This document shows positions 7,613 through 14,892 of a stretch of DNA of 34,371 nucleotides, piece by piece (position 1 is the stretch's first letter; each line of letters opens with the position of its first letter). Location of the stretch: contig NZ_JAUNVI010000032.1 of NCBI RefSeq assembly GCF_030537745.1, positions 243 to 34,613 on the forward strand. The letters run 5' to 3'. The notes under the pieces were generated by a model that was not told where the DNA came from, did not search any database, and was given only the letters and a program-made list of their open reading frames with translations. Source of the DNA: Ornithinimicrobium sp. GTDB taxonomy: Bacteria; Actinomycetota; Actinomycetes; Actinomycetales; Dermatophilaceae. A program made the position numbers and the translations under genes.

Positions 7613-8940
7613 CGGTAGTCCTTCAGACGCTGGGAAAGGCCGGTCCAGGCCAGGGCGGCGGCCACCAGCCCGAGGAGGAGCGCGACGCCGGCAGTGATGG
7701 TCGCGGTCGTGCCCACACCGCTGACCGAGGGGGAGAGTTGCTCGTCGAGGCGGGTGCGAAGGCTCTGTGCCGTCTGGGTGAAAGCGTCTTGCGTCCCGGC
7801 GATCACCTCGAGCCGAGCCTTGGCGCCCTCGGTCGTGACGAGGGTGTCCACGCCCGTGGTCGCCGAGCGCCAGGAGCTGCTGGTCGTGGACTGGCCGAGA
7901 GCGTTGACCGATTTCGTGGCCCGGTCCACCGCGTCGGTGACGCGGTCCTCCAGCCCCAGCGCCACGGCATACTGTGCCGATCTGGCCTGCAGCACGTCCT
8001 CGAGGGCGGTCGCAGTCTGGGACGCGTCGCCGACCGCCTGGTCGTAGTTCACCGGGAGCGCTGCCGGGTTGAGCGAGACATAGGTGAGCCAGCCGGTGAT
8101 CGCGGTCGCGATCAGCAGCCGGACGTTGACGATCCTGCGGGTCATCAGCGCGAGCCAGATCAGGATGCCGATCAGCACCAGGGTGGCCACGCCACCGACG
8201 GCGGCGGTCAGGCCAGAGCGGGAGCCGGTGTTGAGGCTCGTCGCCGCATCGGCGGCGATCGTGTCGCTGGTGCTGACCGCCCGACGCGCGGCCTCCGAGC
8301 TGGCGGCGTAGTCCTTGGTCGCGGCGTCGCGATCGGTGCCGGACCGTTGGACGGCGGACTGGGCCAGGAGCCCGGCGTCGACGATGTCCTCGGCCACGCT
8401 CGCGTGGGCCCCCTCGCTGCCCGAGCGCGCGTTCTGCGTCGCGGCACTGCGGAGATGCTCGGCAAACGACGGCGACTGTGTGGTGGCGTCCACGCTGCCG
8501 ACGCCGTCCACTCCCACGACGGACTCAGCGACCGACTGCGCGACGATGAGGTCCGCCTCGGACACCTCGACGCCGGTGCGCTCAGCGGCGACCCACTGGG
8601 CGGCGATGACGTTGGGCGTGGCGTTGACGCCGCTGGTGTCGAAGGTGCCGGTCGCGACGACGCCGGTGAGCAGGGCCGCCGCGGTGGCCAGACCGCGGGC
8701 CAGGCGCAGACGCGACGTCGTGGCGGAGCGCGTCGGCTGCGGGGCGGGGCTGGCCTGGGCGGTGGGTTGGAGGCCCGATGCGGGCTGGACGGCGGCAGTC
8801 TGGACGGCGGTGGCCGGCTGGGTCTGGCTCGCAGGTGCCCCGGGCGGGGCATAGGCGTGGTGAGCGCCAGGTGGGGCCACCTGACCCTTGACCTGGGGCG
8901 TCGATGGTGGCTGGCCCTGCGCAGGATCGGGCGTGCTCAT
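7609..8940 (-). CDS. Second four-helix membrane protein, GlnX-like topology
   Basis: A 443-residue protein with a disordered Pro/Ala/Gln-rich N-terminus (1-75). Predicted helices lie at about 82-100, 245-265, 272-290 and 411-433. The two outer segments are about 144 and 120 residues, mostly Ala/Thr/Ser/Asp-rich helix of the kind seen in four-helix-bundle sensor domains. The inner end is a short basic tail (LSQRLKDYR). The same layout in the next gene suggests that the two are paralogues forming a hetero-oligomeric receptor (inference). No HAMP, HisKA or other signalling domain follows, so any signal would pass through partner proteins such as the kinase. The ATG overlaps the stop of the AAA+ gene (ATGA). 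Confidence 0.83.
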   Translation of the reverse strand: MSTPDPAQGQPPSTPQVKGQVAPPGAHHAYAPPGAPASQTQPATAVQTAAVQPASGLQPTAQASPAPQPTRSATTSRLRLARGLATAAALLTGVVATGTFDTSGVNATPNVIAAQWVAAERTGVEVSEADLIVAQSVAESVVGVDGVGSVDATTQSPSFAEHLRSAATQNARSGSEGAHASVAEDIVDAGLLAQSAVQRSGTDRDAATKDYAASSEAARRAVSTSDTIAADAATSLNTGSRSGLTAAVGGVATLVLIGILIWLALMTRRIVNVRLLIATAITGWLTYVSLNPAALPVNYDQAVGDASQTATALEDVLQARSAQYAVALGLEDRVTDAVDRATKSVNALGQSTTSSSWRSATTGVDTLVTTEGAKARLEVIAGTQDAFTQTAQSLRTRLDEQLSPSVSGVGTTATITAGVALLLGLVAAALAWTGLSQRLKDYR

Positions 8941-10655
8941 TCGACCTCCCCGGGTGCGGGCGCGACCACGTCATCCCCGTCCGTCGTGCGTCCGTCGATC
9001 AGGCCCTCGTCGGTGCTGCCCTCGCACCTCGTCGTCGACAGGTCGATCGCGTCCCGGTCCTCGAAGTCGCCGCGCTCCAGCGTCCGAAGGGCCTCCACGT
9101 CCACGTGGTCTGCGTCCCGAAGGCGCCAGGCCTGCCGCCCGATCGCGGCTTCTAGGAGGTTGCGTGAGAAGCGCCCGTTGCCGAAGCTCGGTCCTCGCGG
9201 TGTCGCGGCGAGCAGCTCCCGGAAGCGTTCGGTCGCCTCCGGGGAGAGGTCGTAGTCCATCTTGTCCGCGAGCGAGTGCTGGATCGCGACGAGCTCGTCG
9301 TCGGAGTAGTCGTCGAACTCGATGATGGTGCGAAAACGGCTCTCCAGCCCGGGGTTCATCGAGATGAACTCGGCCATCGGAGCCGGATAGCCGGCCACGA
9401 TCACCACGAGCTCGTCGCGGTGGTCCTCCATCTCCTTCACGAGGGTGTCGATGGTCTCCTTGCCGTACTGGTCGCTGTTGAGGCTGTAGGCCTCGTCAAT
9501 GAACAGCACGCCACCGAGCGCCGAACTGACGACCTCGGCCGTCTTGGCCGCGGTCTGCCCGAGATAACCAGCGACCAGCTCGCTGCGGTCCACCTCGACG
9601 AGCTGCCCCTTGGACAGCAGCTCCAACGCCCGGTAGATGCCGCCGATCAGCCGGGCGACCGTGGTCTTGCCGGTGCCTGGGTTGCCGACGAAGACGAGGT
9701 GCCGCGTCAGGGTCGCGACCTTCAGCCCGGCCTCCTGGCGCCGCGCTTCCATCTTGAGCACGGCGACCTGACGGTGGATTTCGGCCTTGACACGCTCCAG
9801 GCCGATGAGTTCGTCGAGCTCGGCGAGTAGCTCCTCGACCGTGTGCTCAGGCTGCTGGGGTTCCGGCTCCGGCGGGGTCGGCGGTGCCGACGGGTCCTCC
9901 TGGGTCGCCATTGGCTGCGGCGGGTATGCCGTGCCCGTCGCGGGGTCCTGCGCGTCAGCCTGGTCCGCACCCGGGATCGTCGGAGGCATGGCCCCCGGCA
10001 TCCCCACCCACGGGTCCTGCATCGGGGGAAGGCCCGTGCCGGGGATGCCTGCGCCGGTGGGCTCACCGAGGTGTCCCAGCATCGCGCGGACCCTTTCAGA
10101 CTGTTCCTGGGCGCGGCGGAGGAGCTCGCTGGACCAGCCACGCAGGTCCACCGGTGCGCTGCTCGTCGGCGCGGCAGGTGCAGGACTGAGCTCGCCGGCA
10201 GGGGGCGTGACGACGATGCCCGGTGCGCGCTCGGAGAGCGTGGGCAGGCCCGCCGCGCCGCCGACCGCGCCCAGCTGGACATGGGCGGCCGAGGTGGCCC
10301 GCCCCACGCTGATGGACGCGACGCCGGGCACCGTGCAGGCGGAGGTGGCCACGGAGGCCAGCGCCTCGGCATACCCTCGGGCGTGGGCACTGGACTCCTC
10401 GACCAGGGTCTGCAGATTGACCGTCGGGATCGCGCCGTAGCGGCGGCCTTTGGAGACCATGCCGAAGAAGTCGCTGGCCGGCCTGCCGAAGGTGCTGCCC
10501 CAGGAGCGCGCGAGCTCGCTGGCGCCCACGGAGGACTCCATCACCGAGGCGGCCAACGCCATCCCCTCAGCGCGGACGGTGCCTTCGTCGAGGCCGGCTT
10601 CGCGACCGATCCGGGCGAGGATGTCGACCGCGTCACGCAGCGGCTGGGTGTTCAT
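8937..10655 (-). CDS. AAA+ ATPase of the CbbX/SpoVK family
   Basis: A 572-residue protein. Residues 1-200 form an alpha/beta-looking domain that I do not recognise, with conserved-looking AIPTVNLQTLVEESSAHARGY. A Pro/Met-rich linker runs from about 200 to 272. The AAA+ module (about 280-530) has Walker A G324-NPGTGKTT, Walker B VLFIDEA (383-389), sensor-1 region VVIVAGYP (417-424), a candidate arginine finger R440 in GLESRFR, and a sensor-2 helix after GNGRFSRN. CbbX and the type VII secretion ATPase EccA share this module and remodel partner proteins. No Esx, EccB-E or RuBisCO genes are nearby, so those roles are not supported. The VWA protein downstream is a plausible partner. ATG shares one base with the upstream TGA. 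Confidence 0.92.
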   Translation of the reverse strand: MNTQPLRDAVDILARIGREAGLDEGTVRAEGMALAASVMESSVGASELARSWGSTFGRPASDFFGMVSKGRRYGAIPTVNLQTLVEESSAHARGYAEALASVATSACTVPGVASISVGRATSAAHVQLGAVGGAAGLPTLSERAPGIVVTPPAGELSPAPAAPTSSAPVDLRGWSSELLRRAQEQSERVRAMLGHLGEPTGAGIPGTGLPPMQDPWVGMPGAMPPTIPGADQADAQDPATGTAYPPQPMATQEDPSAPPTPPEPEPQQPEHTVEELLAELDELIGLERVKAEIHRQVAVLKMEARRQEAGLKVATLTRHLVFVGNPGTGKTTVARLIGGIYRALELLSKGQLVEVDRSELVAGYLGQTAAKTAEVVSSALGGVLFIDEAYSLNSDQYGKETIDTLVKEMEDHRDELVVIVAGYPAPMAEFISMNPGLESRFRTIIEFDDYSDDELVAIQHSLADKMDYDLSPEATERFRELLAATPRGPSFGNGRFSRNLLEAAIGRQAWRLRDADHVDVEALRTLERGDFEDRDAIDLSTTRCEGSTDEGLIDGRTTDGDDVVAPAPGEVE

Positions 10656-11305
10656 CAGATTCCTTGCGGTGGGGTCAATGGGGTGGCCCCTGGCGGCGGG
10701 GTATGCGGCGAGGCGTGCGGTGGGGTGAGCGGCGAGATCGCGCCGGTCGGGTCGTCGACCTGCGGCATCGACGGCAGCGGAGAGGCCTCCGCGTCGATGC
10801 GCAGCGCGCCACCGGAGCCTGCGCTGCCGAACTTCTCGGCGATGAACCTCCCCTGCGCGACGAGCTCGCGGGCGTCGTCTCGATAGACCGCGTCAAAAAC
10901 CCGGTCGAGGGCCAGGCCGAGCAGGTCAAGCTGGTCGACGAGCACCATGAGCGAGGTCTTGGCTCCATCGACGGGGCGGGTGTCGGCATACCTGCGAGGG
11001 AGTCGCTGATAGCTGCCGATCGCCTCGGGCAGGTAGTCGGTGGCCGTGGCCATCACCGTGTAGCCGAGGTCGCTGCCGCTGATCCGCTTGAGGCGGGGCA
11101 CGGTGTCGCGGGCCGTGTCGATGACCCGCATCGCGCGAGCGACCACGACGGAGGGCAGGGCGCTGGAGGTGAGCAGGCCCTGGGTCTGGTCGAGGGCGGC
11201 ATACACGTCCTCGGCGGTCGGCGGCGCCGGCAGGACCATCCGCTCGGTGTCGGGGGTCGCTGGAGCCCGACCCAGCATCCGGTCCAGGAGGTCGCCAAAC
11301 CCCAC
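10655..11305 (-). CDS. XpaC-like helical protein, partner of TelA
   Basis: A 216-residue protein. The central part (about 40-165) is helical. It carries a segment DYLPEAIGSYQRLPRRYAD followed by MVLVDQLDLLGLALDRVFDAVYRDDARE and FIAEKFG. This matches my memory of the XpaC family (annotated as 5-bromo-4-chloroindolyl phosphate hydrolysis), which has a YLP...Y element and a long helix ending in a short Asp-rich turn. XpaC genes are commonly next to telA, as here, which strengthens the call. The last 45 residues are a Pro-rich tail. Start is GTG at 11305 with a GGAGG 6 nt upstream inside the end of telA and only 2 nt between the genes. Biochemical function is unknown, and the family name should not be taken as an enzyme assignment. 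Confidence 0.6.
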   Translation of the reverse strand: MGFGDLLDRMLGRAPATPDTERMVLPAPPTAEDVYAALDQTQGLLTSSALPSVVVARAMRVIDTARDTVPRLKRISGSDLGYTVMATATDYLPEAIGSYQRLPRRYADTRPVDGAKTSLMVLVDQLDLLGLALDRVFDAVYRDDARELVAQGRFIAEKFGSAGSGGALRIDAEASPLPSMPQVDDPTGAISPLTPPHASPHTPPPGATPLTPPQGI

Positions 11306-11307
11306 GC

Positions 11308-12546
11308 TCAGCCTCCGGTGGGGGAGGCGTCACCCAGGTCCAGAGAGCCGCCCATGAGCCGTGCGTCGGTTCGCTTGGTGCGGTCGAGGTATTCGCGGGA
11401 CTTCTCGACCTCGCCCTCGAGCACGCCGATGGTCTGGGACATCGAGTCCAGCGCCTGGGAGCGGAAGTTGTCGATCGCGTCCATCGTCTCGTAGATGTTG
11501 GCGAAGGCGGCCTGCAGCTGGTCCAGGCCGAGCGTGGCGGAGGCCGCCTGCTGCTGGATGGCGACCGAGTTGTCGCGCAGCATCTCCGAGGTGCGCTGGA
11601 TCATGTCTGAGGTCGTCGCGTTGAGGGCGGTGATCTGGTCCAGCACGAGGCGCTGGTTGTTGAGGGCTTGGGCGACCAGGACGGCAGTGCGCAGGGCGCT
11701 GACGGTCGTCGTAGAGGCGCGGTCGACCCCCTTGATGAGCTCAATGTTGTTCTTCATGATGATGTCGATCGCGAGGTAGTTCTGGATCGACACGGCGAGC
11801 TGGGTGAGCAGGTCCTGGTGCTTCTGTCGGACGTAGAAGAGGACGTCCTCACGCATGGCCTTGGCGGTCTCCGGGTCGGTCTCCTCAAGCGTCGCGACGT
11901 GCGCGGAAACTGAGGTGTCGAGCTGCTCAGCGATGTAGACGTACTGGTTGAGGCGGCCCATGGTCTCCCAGAGCTGCTGCTTCTCCATGTTGAGCGCGGC
12001 ATTGTCCTTGCTCAGCTCGTCCTGGCCGCTGCGCAGCGCGTGCAGGATGCCGTCGAGGTGCTTCTCGGCCGACTCGTACTTGCGGAAGTAGTCGCGCAGC
12101 CGGTCGCCGAACGGGATCATCCCCAGGACTTTCTTGGTGCCCTTGGCCTGGCCAGGGTCGAGGTCCTCCACTGTCCGGCGCAGCTCCATCAGGGTGCGAC
12201 CGACCTTGGACTCCTTGGAGATCCCGCCCTCGTTGAGCGCCCGCACCGGTGACTTCAGCAGACGGTTGGACGTCTCGGCGGCCGAGCGGATCTCGGTATC
12301 GCCCATGGTGCGGACGTCAGCGGCGCGCTTGGCGAACTCCGGCGACTTGGTCTCGGTCTGAGTCAGGCCGTGCAGATACTCCTGCACCTTCGCATCGAGG
12401 ACGGGGATCGCTTCGGCGGAGACCTGCGGCGCCATCCTGGGCGCGGCCGTGTCGGCGACGGGCTGGCTCGGCGCGGGCGCGGTCAGCACCAAGGGAGTCG
12501 CTCCCGTCGGCTCCGGGGCCGCGAGCTGCTGTGGCTGGTCGGACAT
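11308..12546 (-). CDS. TelA/toxic-anion-resistance family protein
   Basis: A 412-residue soluble protein of the TelA family (annotated for tellurite resistance, but widely found in phospho-signalling and envelope-stress loci). Family hallmarks visible in order: a disordered N-terminus (1-50), GDTEIRSAAETSNRLL, the MIPFGDRLRDYFRKYESAEKHL segment with IPFG turn, a long helical core with LREDVLFYVRQKHQDLLTQLAVSIQ, and the late MIQRTSEMLRDNSVAIQQQ stretch. It is nearly all alpha-helical with no membrane span. The start MSDQPQQL at 12546 has GAGGAG 6 nt upstream; a longer in-frame reading to 12675 lacks support. It is first in the operon, and its XpaC-like partner follows after 2 nt. A literal role in tellurite resistance is not implied. 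Confidence 0.93.
   Translation of the reverse strand: MSDQPQQLAAPEPTGATPLVLTAPAPSQPVADTAAPRMAPQVSAEAIPVLDAKVQEYLHGLTQTETKSPEFAKRAADVRTMGDTEIRSAAETSNRLLKSPVRALNEGGISKESKVGRTLMELRRTVEDLDPGQAKGTKKVLGMIPFGDRLRDYFRKYESAEKHLDGILHALRSGQDELSKDNAALNMEKQQLWETMGRLNQYVYIAEQLDTSVSAHVATLEETDPETAKAMREDVLFYVRQKHQDLLTQLAVSIQNYLAIDIIMKNNIELIKGVDRASTTTVSALRTAVLVAQALNNQRLVLDQITALNATTSDMIQRTSEMLRDNSVAIQQQAASATLGLDQLQAAFANIYETMDAIDNFRSQALDSMSQTIGVLEGEVEKSREYLDRTKRTDARLMGGSLDLGDASPTGG
11312..11316 (-). promoter_or_regulatory. Ribosome binding site deciding the GTG start at 11305
   Basis: GGAGG on the minus strand, 6 nt before the GTG at 11305 and lying within the last codons of telA. It is the main support for starting the XpaC-like gene here. 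Confidence 0.7.
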
Positions 12547-12698
12547 CTGATTCTCCTCGGTTCGCGCGGCAGAGGCCCCCATCAGGACACTGCCTCTGCT
12601 CTGACTGGCCCATTGTGTCTTGAGTTGCTCCGAGAAGCACAGGGGGACATCCCCCGGGTCCTGGGACGAAGGCACTCCCCAGGTGGAAGAGCGCCGTC
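12547..12698 (-). promoter_or_regulatory. Leader/promoter region of the kinase operon, with two hairpins
   Basis: This 152-bp stretch is the only sizeable gap upstream of the ten-gene operon, so it should hold its promoter. Two inverted repeats stand out: GGGGG-ACAT-CCCCC (12642-12655) and CCTGGG-12 nt-CCCAGG (12660-12683). Neither is followed by a T run on the minus strand. They could end the GNAT transcript or act as operators. A CACAAT (complement of 12612-12617) could be a -10 box, but I find no convincing -35, so the exact promoter is not called. Confidence 0.45.
12553..12558 (-). promoter_or_regulatory. Ribosome binding site for telA
   Basis: GAGGAG on the minus strand, 6 nt before the ATG at 12546. 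It selects the 412-residue start over the upstream in-frame ATG at 12675. Confidence 0.75.
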
Positions 12699-13178
12699 TC
12701 AGAGCAGTAGGCGGTAGCCGAGCAGGTTGATGCCGGGGACGGGGGTCCAGTCGAGTTCCGGGACCCGGTGGAAGCCGCAGGTCTCATAGAGACGGTGCGC
12801 GCTGGTCATCCACTCTGCGCTGCAGAGCACGACTGCCTGGTAGGCCTCCCGCTCGCTACGCTCGATAACTGCCTGCACCAGGGCGGAGCCGACGCCGCGG
12901 CCCTGGGCTGGCGGGTCCACGGCCAGCATCCGAAACTCCGCCTCACCTTGCCTGGAAACCTCACGCTGACCCGAGCCGATCCCCGCCCAGGTCACTGTCC
13001 CCACGATCTGCCCGTCCATCTCCGCCACCCAGACCTCGGCGTCGACAGCCCGACCGGCGCTGTCGCGCAAGGCTGCCCAGTAGGGAGCTTCGGGGGCCAT
13101 CCGGCTCGGGGCGTAGGCCCGGACGAGCAGGTCGCCGATCGCGCCGTAGTCGTCGGTCGAAGCGCTGCGGATGATCAC
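12699..13178 (-). CDS. GNAT-family N-acetyltransferase
   Basis: A 159-residue protein covering one complete GNAT fold. Motif A is clear: RMLAVDPPAQGRGVGSALV, with the acetyl-CoA pyrophosphate loop Q92-G-R-G95-V-G97. The motif B region ends in LYETCGFHRV. It should transfer an acetyl group from acetyl-CoA to an amine; the substrate cannot be told from sequence. I start it at the GTG at 13178 (VIIRSAST), because a TATCGT box lies 6 nt upstream, as in leaderless transcripts, and because a longer reading to 13247 would run into the DUF1905 gene. It lies 28 nt after the DUF1905 gene on the same strand, so the two may be co-transcribed. Confidence 0.9.
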   Translation of the reverse strand: MIIRSASTDDYGAIGDLLVRAYAPSRMAPEAPYWAALRDSAGRAVDAEVWVAEMDGQIVGTVTWAGIGSGQREVSRQGEAEFRMLAVDPPAQGRGVGSALVQAVIERSEREAYQAVVLCSAEWMTSAHRLYETCGFHRVPELDWTPVPGINLLGYRLLL

Positions 13179-13184
13179 GCTGGC

Positions 13185-13190
13185 ACGATA
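13185..13190 (-). promoter_or_regulatory. Candidate -10 box TATCGT, leaderless GNAT transcript
   Basis: TATCGT on the minus strand, then 6 nt (GCCAGC), then the GTG at 13178. This spacing would place transcription start at or next to the start codon. No ribosome binding site is present. Confidence 0.55.
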
Positions 13191-13206
13191 GCGCCGGGCG
13201 GGGTGC

Positions 13207-13509
13207 TCATCGGCGCAGCGACAAGCCGACGGAGACCTCGTCGCCAAGCTCGATCCCTTCGGCGGCCCTCACCTTGTCCTTGACGGGCACGAAGAAGGAT
13301 CCCTCGCGGGGCCACAGCGACGTGCTGAAGTCGGTGGACCCGATCCGGACGGTCACCGGGATCATGCCCCAGCCGTAGGTGACCTCACGCGCGACCCCCT
13401 GCACCCACGCCGCCTCCTCCGGCGGAAGGATCACGAAGTGAAACGGTGCGGGGCCGCGCCACTCGATGATCTCTCCGCTGAACGTCAGATCGAGGTCTGT
13501 CTCCTCCAT
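13207..13509 (-). CDS. DUF1905 domain protein
   Basis: A 100-residue protein that covers one DUF1905 domain, a small beta-barrel family. Visible hallmarks are an opening beta strand (LDLTFSGEIIEWRGPAPFHFVILP), the central YGWGMIPVTVRIGSTDFSTSLWPREG and the closing VPVKDKVRAAEGIELGDEVSV. Its biochemical role is unknown. Many relatives are fused to a C-terminal YdeI/OmdA-like domain; this one is the domain alone. ATG at 13509 has no ribosome binding site, but a TAGCGT box lies 7 nt upstream. The gene is divergent from the Cds1-like gene across 81 bp. Confidence 0.85.
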   Translation of the reverse strand: MEETDLDLTFSGEIIEWRGPAPFHFVILPPEEAAWVQGVAREVTYGWGMIPVTVRIGSTDFSTSLWPREGSFFVPVKDKVRAAEGIELGDEVSVGLSLRR

Positions 13510-13516
13510 GGCGTCG

Positions 13517-13522
13517 ACGCTA
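13517..13522 (-). promoter_or_regulatory. Candidate -10 box TAGCGT, leaderless DUF1905 transcript
   Basis: TAGCGT on the minus strand followed by 7 nt and the ATG at 13509, with no Shine-Dalgarno sequence. It fits the actinobacterial TAnnnT consensus. Confidence 0.5.
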
Positions 13523-13534
13523 GCGGCAGTCGCG

Positions 13535-13544
13535 GACAGCTGTC
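13535..13544. promoter_or_regulatory. 10-bp palindrome in the divergent promoter region
   Basis: GACAGCTGTC is a perfect palindrome between the two candidate -10 boxes of the divergent DUF1905 and Cds1-like genes. It could be an operator for both. Its short length makes chance occurrence quite possible. Confidence 0.3.
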
Positions 13545-13578
13545 GTCCTCAATCGGGGGGCGGCTCGGAGGTGAGCGA

Positions 13579-13584
13579 TAGTGT
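13579..13584 (+). promoter_or_regulatory. Candidate -10 box TAGTGT, leaderless Cds1-like transcript
   Basis: TAGTGT, then 6 nt (CTGAGC), then the GTG at 13591. There is no well-spaced ribosome binding site, which supports a leaderless mRNA and the chosen start. Confidence 0.55.
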
Positions 13585-13590
13585 CTGAGC

Positions 13591-14736
13591 GTGCCCGATG
13601 ACGAAGCGACGCAGGAGACCCTTCTTCGGACGAGGCCGACCGGACTCATCGACCGGCTGCCTCCCCGTCCGACGGACCGGTCGTGGACCGACGAGGCCGT
13701 GCGGCGGTTGCGCGCCGATGCCAACCGCAGCGCCGACACGCACCTGATCAAGTTGCGCATGCCGGCAGGGTGGGACGTCGACGTCTATCTCAAGGACGAG
13801 TCGACGCACCCGACCGGCAGCCTGAAACATCGGCTCGCGCGCTCGCTCTTCCTCTACGCGCTGTGCAACGGCGTCATCCGCGAGGGCACGACGGTCATCG
13901 AGGCGAGCTCGGGGTCGACTGCGGTCAGCGAGGCCTACTTCGCCCGAAGGCTAGGGCTGCCTTTCATCGCGGTGATGCACCGGGACACGAGCCTGGAGAA
14001 GATCGCGCTGATCGAGCGGGAGGGGGGCTCGTGCCATCTCGTCGATGATGCGGCGGCGGTGTATGACGTGAGCCGGGAGCTGGCCGAGCGCTACGACGGC
14101 TACTTCATGGACCAGTTCACCTATGCGGAGCGGGCCACGGACTGGCGCGGTAACAACAACATCGCGGAGTCGATCTTCGAGCAGCTCGCCCTGGAGCCGC
14201 ACCCGGTGCCGGCGTGGGTCGTGGTCGGCGCGGGCACCGGAGGAACCTCCGCGACGGTCGGACGCTACGTCCGCTACAAAGGTCACCCGACGCGGTTGTG
14301 CGTGGTGGATCCGGAGGGGTCTGCCTTCCTCCCAGCATTCGCCGGAGAATCGGACGGCTTCGAGCCGTGCGGGTCGGCGATCGAGGGGATCGGTCGGCAG
14401 CGTGTCGAGCCGAGCTTTGTGCCGGGTGTCGTGGACCGGATGTGCGGCGTGCCGGACGCGGCCTCGATCGCGGCGATGAACTTCCTGAAGACCCAGGTCG
14501 GACTCTCGGCGGGCCCCTCGACGGGCACCTCGCTGTATGCGGTGCTGCGGCTGGCGTGCGAGATGCGAGCAGAGGGCACGCCAGGCTCGATCGTGACCCT
14601 GCTCTGCGATGACGGCAGCCGCTACGTCGACACCTACTGCTGCGACGACTGGGTGGTCGATCGGCAGTGGGACCTGAGGCCGTATCGGCGGGTGCTGGAA
14701 CGGGCGTGGGACACCGGCGTCTGGGACGAGAGCTGA
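13591..14736 (+). CDS. PLP-dependent cysteine synthase-family enzyme, Cds1-like
   Basis: A 381-residue fold-type II PLP enzyme. The Schiff-base lysine is K79 in [16 protein letters not shown] (104-110) contacts the substrate, and [10 protein letters not shown] (213-222) is the phosphate-binding loop. [20 protein letters not shown] followed by [15 protein letters not shown] closely resembles what I recall of mycobacterial Cds1 (Rv3684), an L-cysteine desulfhydrase that makes H2S, pyruvate and ammonia. Cysteine degradation is therefore the likeliest reaction, though an O-acetylserine sulfhydrylase-like activity cannot be excluded. It is about 35 residues longer than Rv3684, mainly at the ends. 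No sulfur-metabolism genes are adjacent. The GTG start at 13591 is supported by the upstream TAGTGT box. Confidence 0.85.
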   Translation: MPDDEATQETLLRTRPTGLIDRLPPRPTDRSWTDEAVRRLRADANRSADTHLIKLRMPAGWDVDVYLKDESTHPTGSLKHRLARSLFLYALCNGVIREGTTVIEASSGSTAVSEAYFARRLGLPFIAVMHRDTSLEKIALIEREGGSCHLVDDAAAVYDVSRELAERYDGYFMDQFTYAERATDWRGNNNIAESIFEQLALEPHPVPAWVVVGAGTGGTSATVGRYVRYKGHPTRLCVVDPEGSAFLPAFAGESDGFEPCGSAIEGIGRQRVEPSFVPGVVDRMCGVPDAASIAAMNFLKTQVGLSAGPSTGTSLYAVLRLACEMRAEGTPGSIVTLLCDDGSRYVDTYCCDDWVVDRQWDLRPYRRVLERAWDTGVWDES

Positions 14737-14892
14737 CCGGACGGTCGGCCCTGCCACACCGGGCGGTCGCTGCAGCCGTTCAGCGGCCGGCTGACCCAGA
14801 CGTAGGCTCAGGACCGTCCGCGCTGCGGAATAGTCCGGGTCCTCGCAGGCTTGCCTCTGCTGGCCGCACGCCTCAGCACCAGGAGCATCCAC

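Noticed and set aside
7288..9255. Plus-strand open frame of 655 codons opposite the membrane protein and AAA+ genes
   Set aside because: Low-complexity Arg/Gly/Ala sequence with no domain; the minus strand has continuous, overlapping genes with clear features.
8937..10655. Type VII secretion locus (EccA)
   Set aside because: The AAA+ module is shared with EccA, but no EccB, EccC, EccD, EccE, mycosin or Esx gene is present and the N-terminus is not TPR-like by eye.
11308..12546. Tellurite resistance cassette
   Set aside because: TelA is present, but no TerB, TerC, TerD or TehB gene accompanies it; the operon content points to signalling.
12547..12675. 43-residue N-terminal extension of TelA
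   Set aside because: GAGGAG is ideally placed before the ATG at 12546, and the extension reads through the hairpin-bearing leader.
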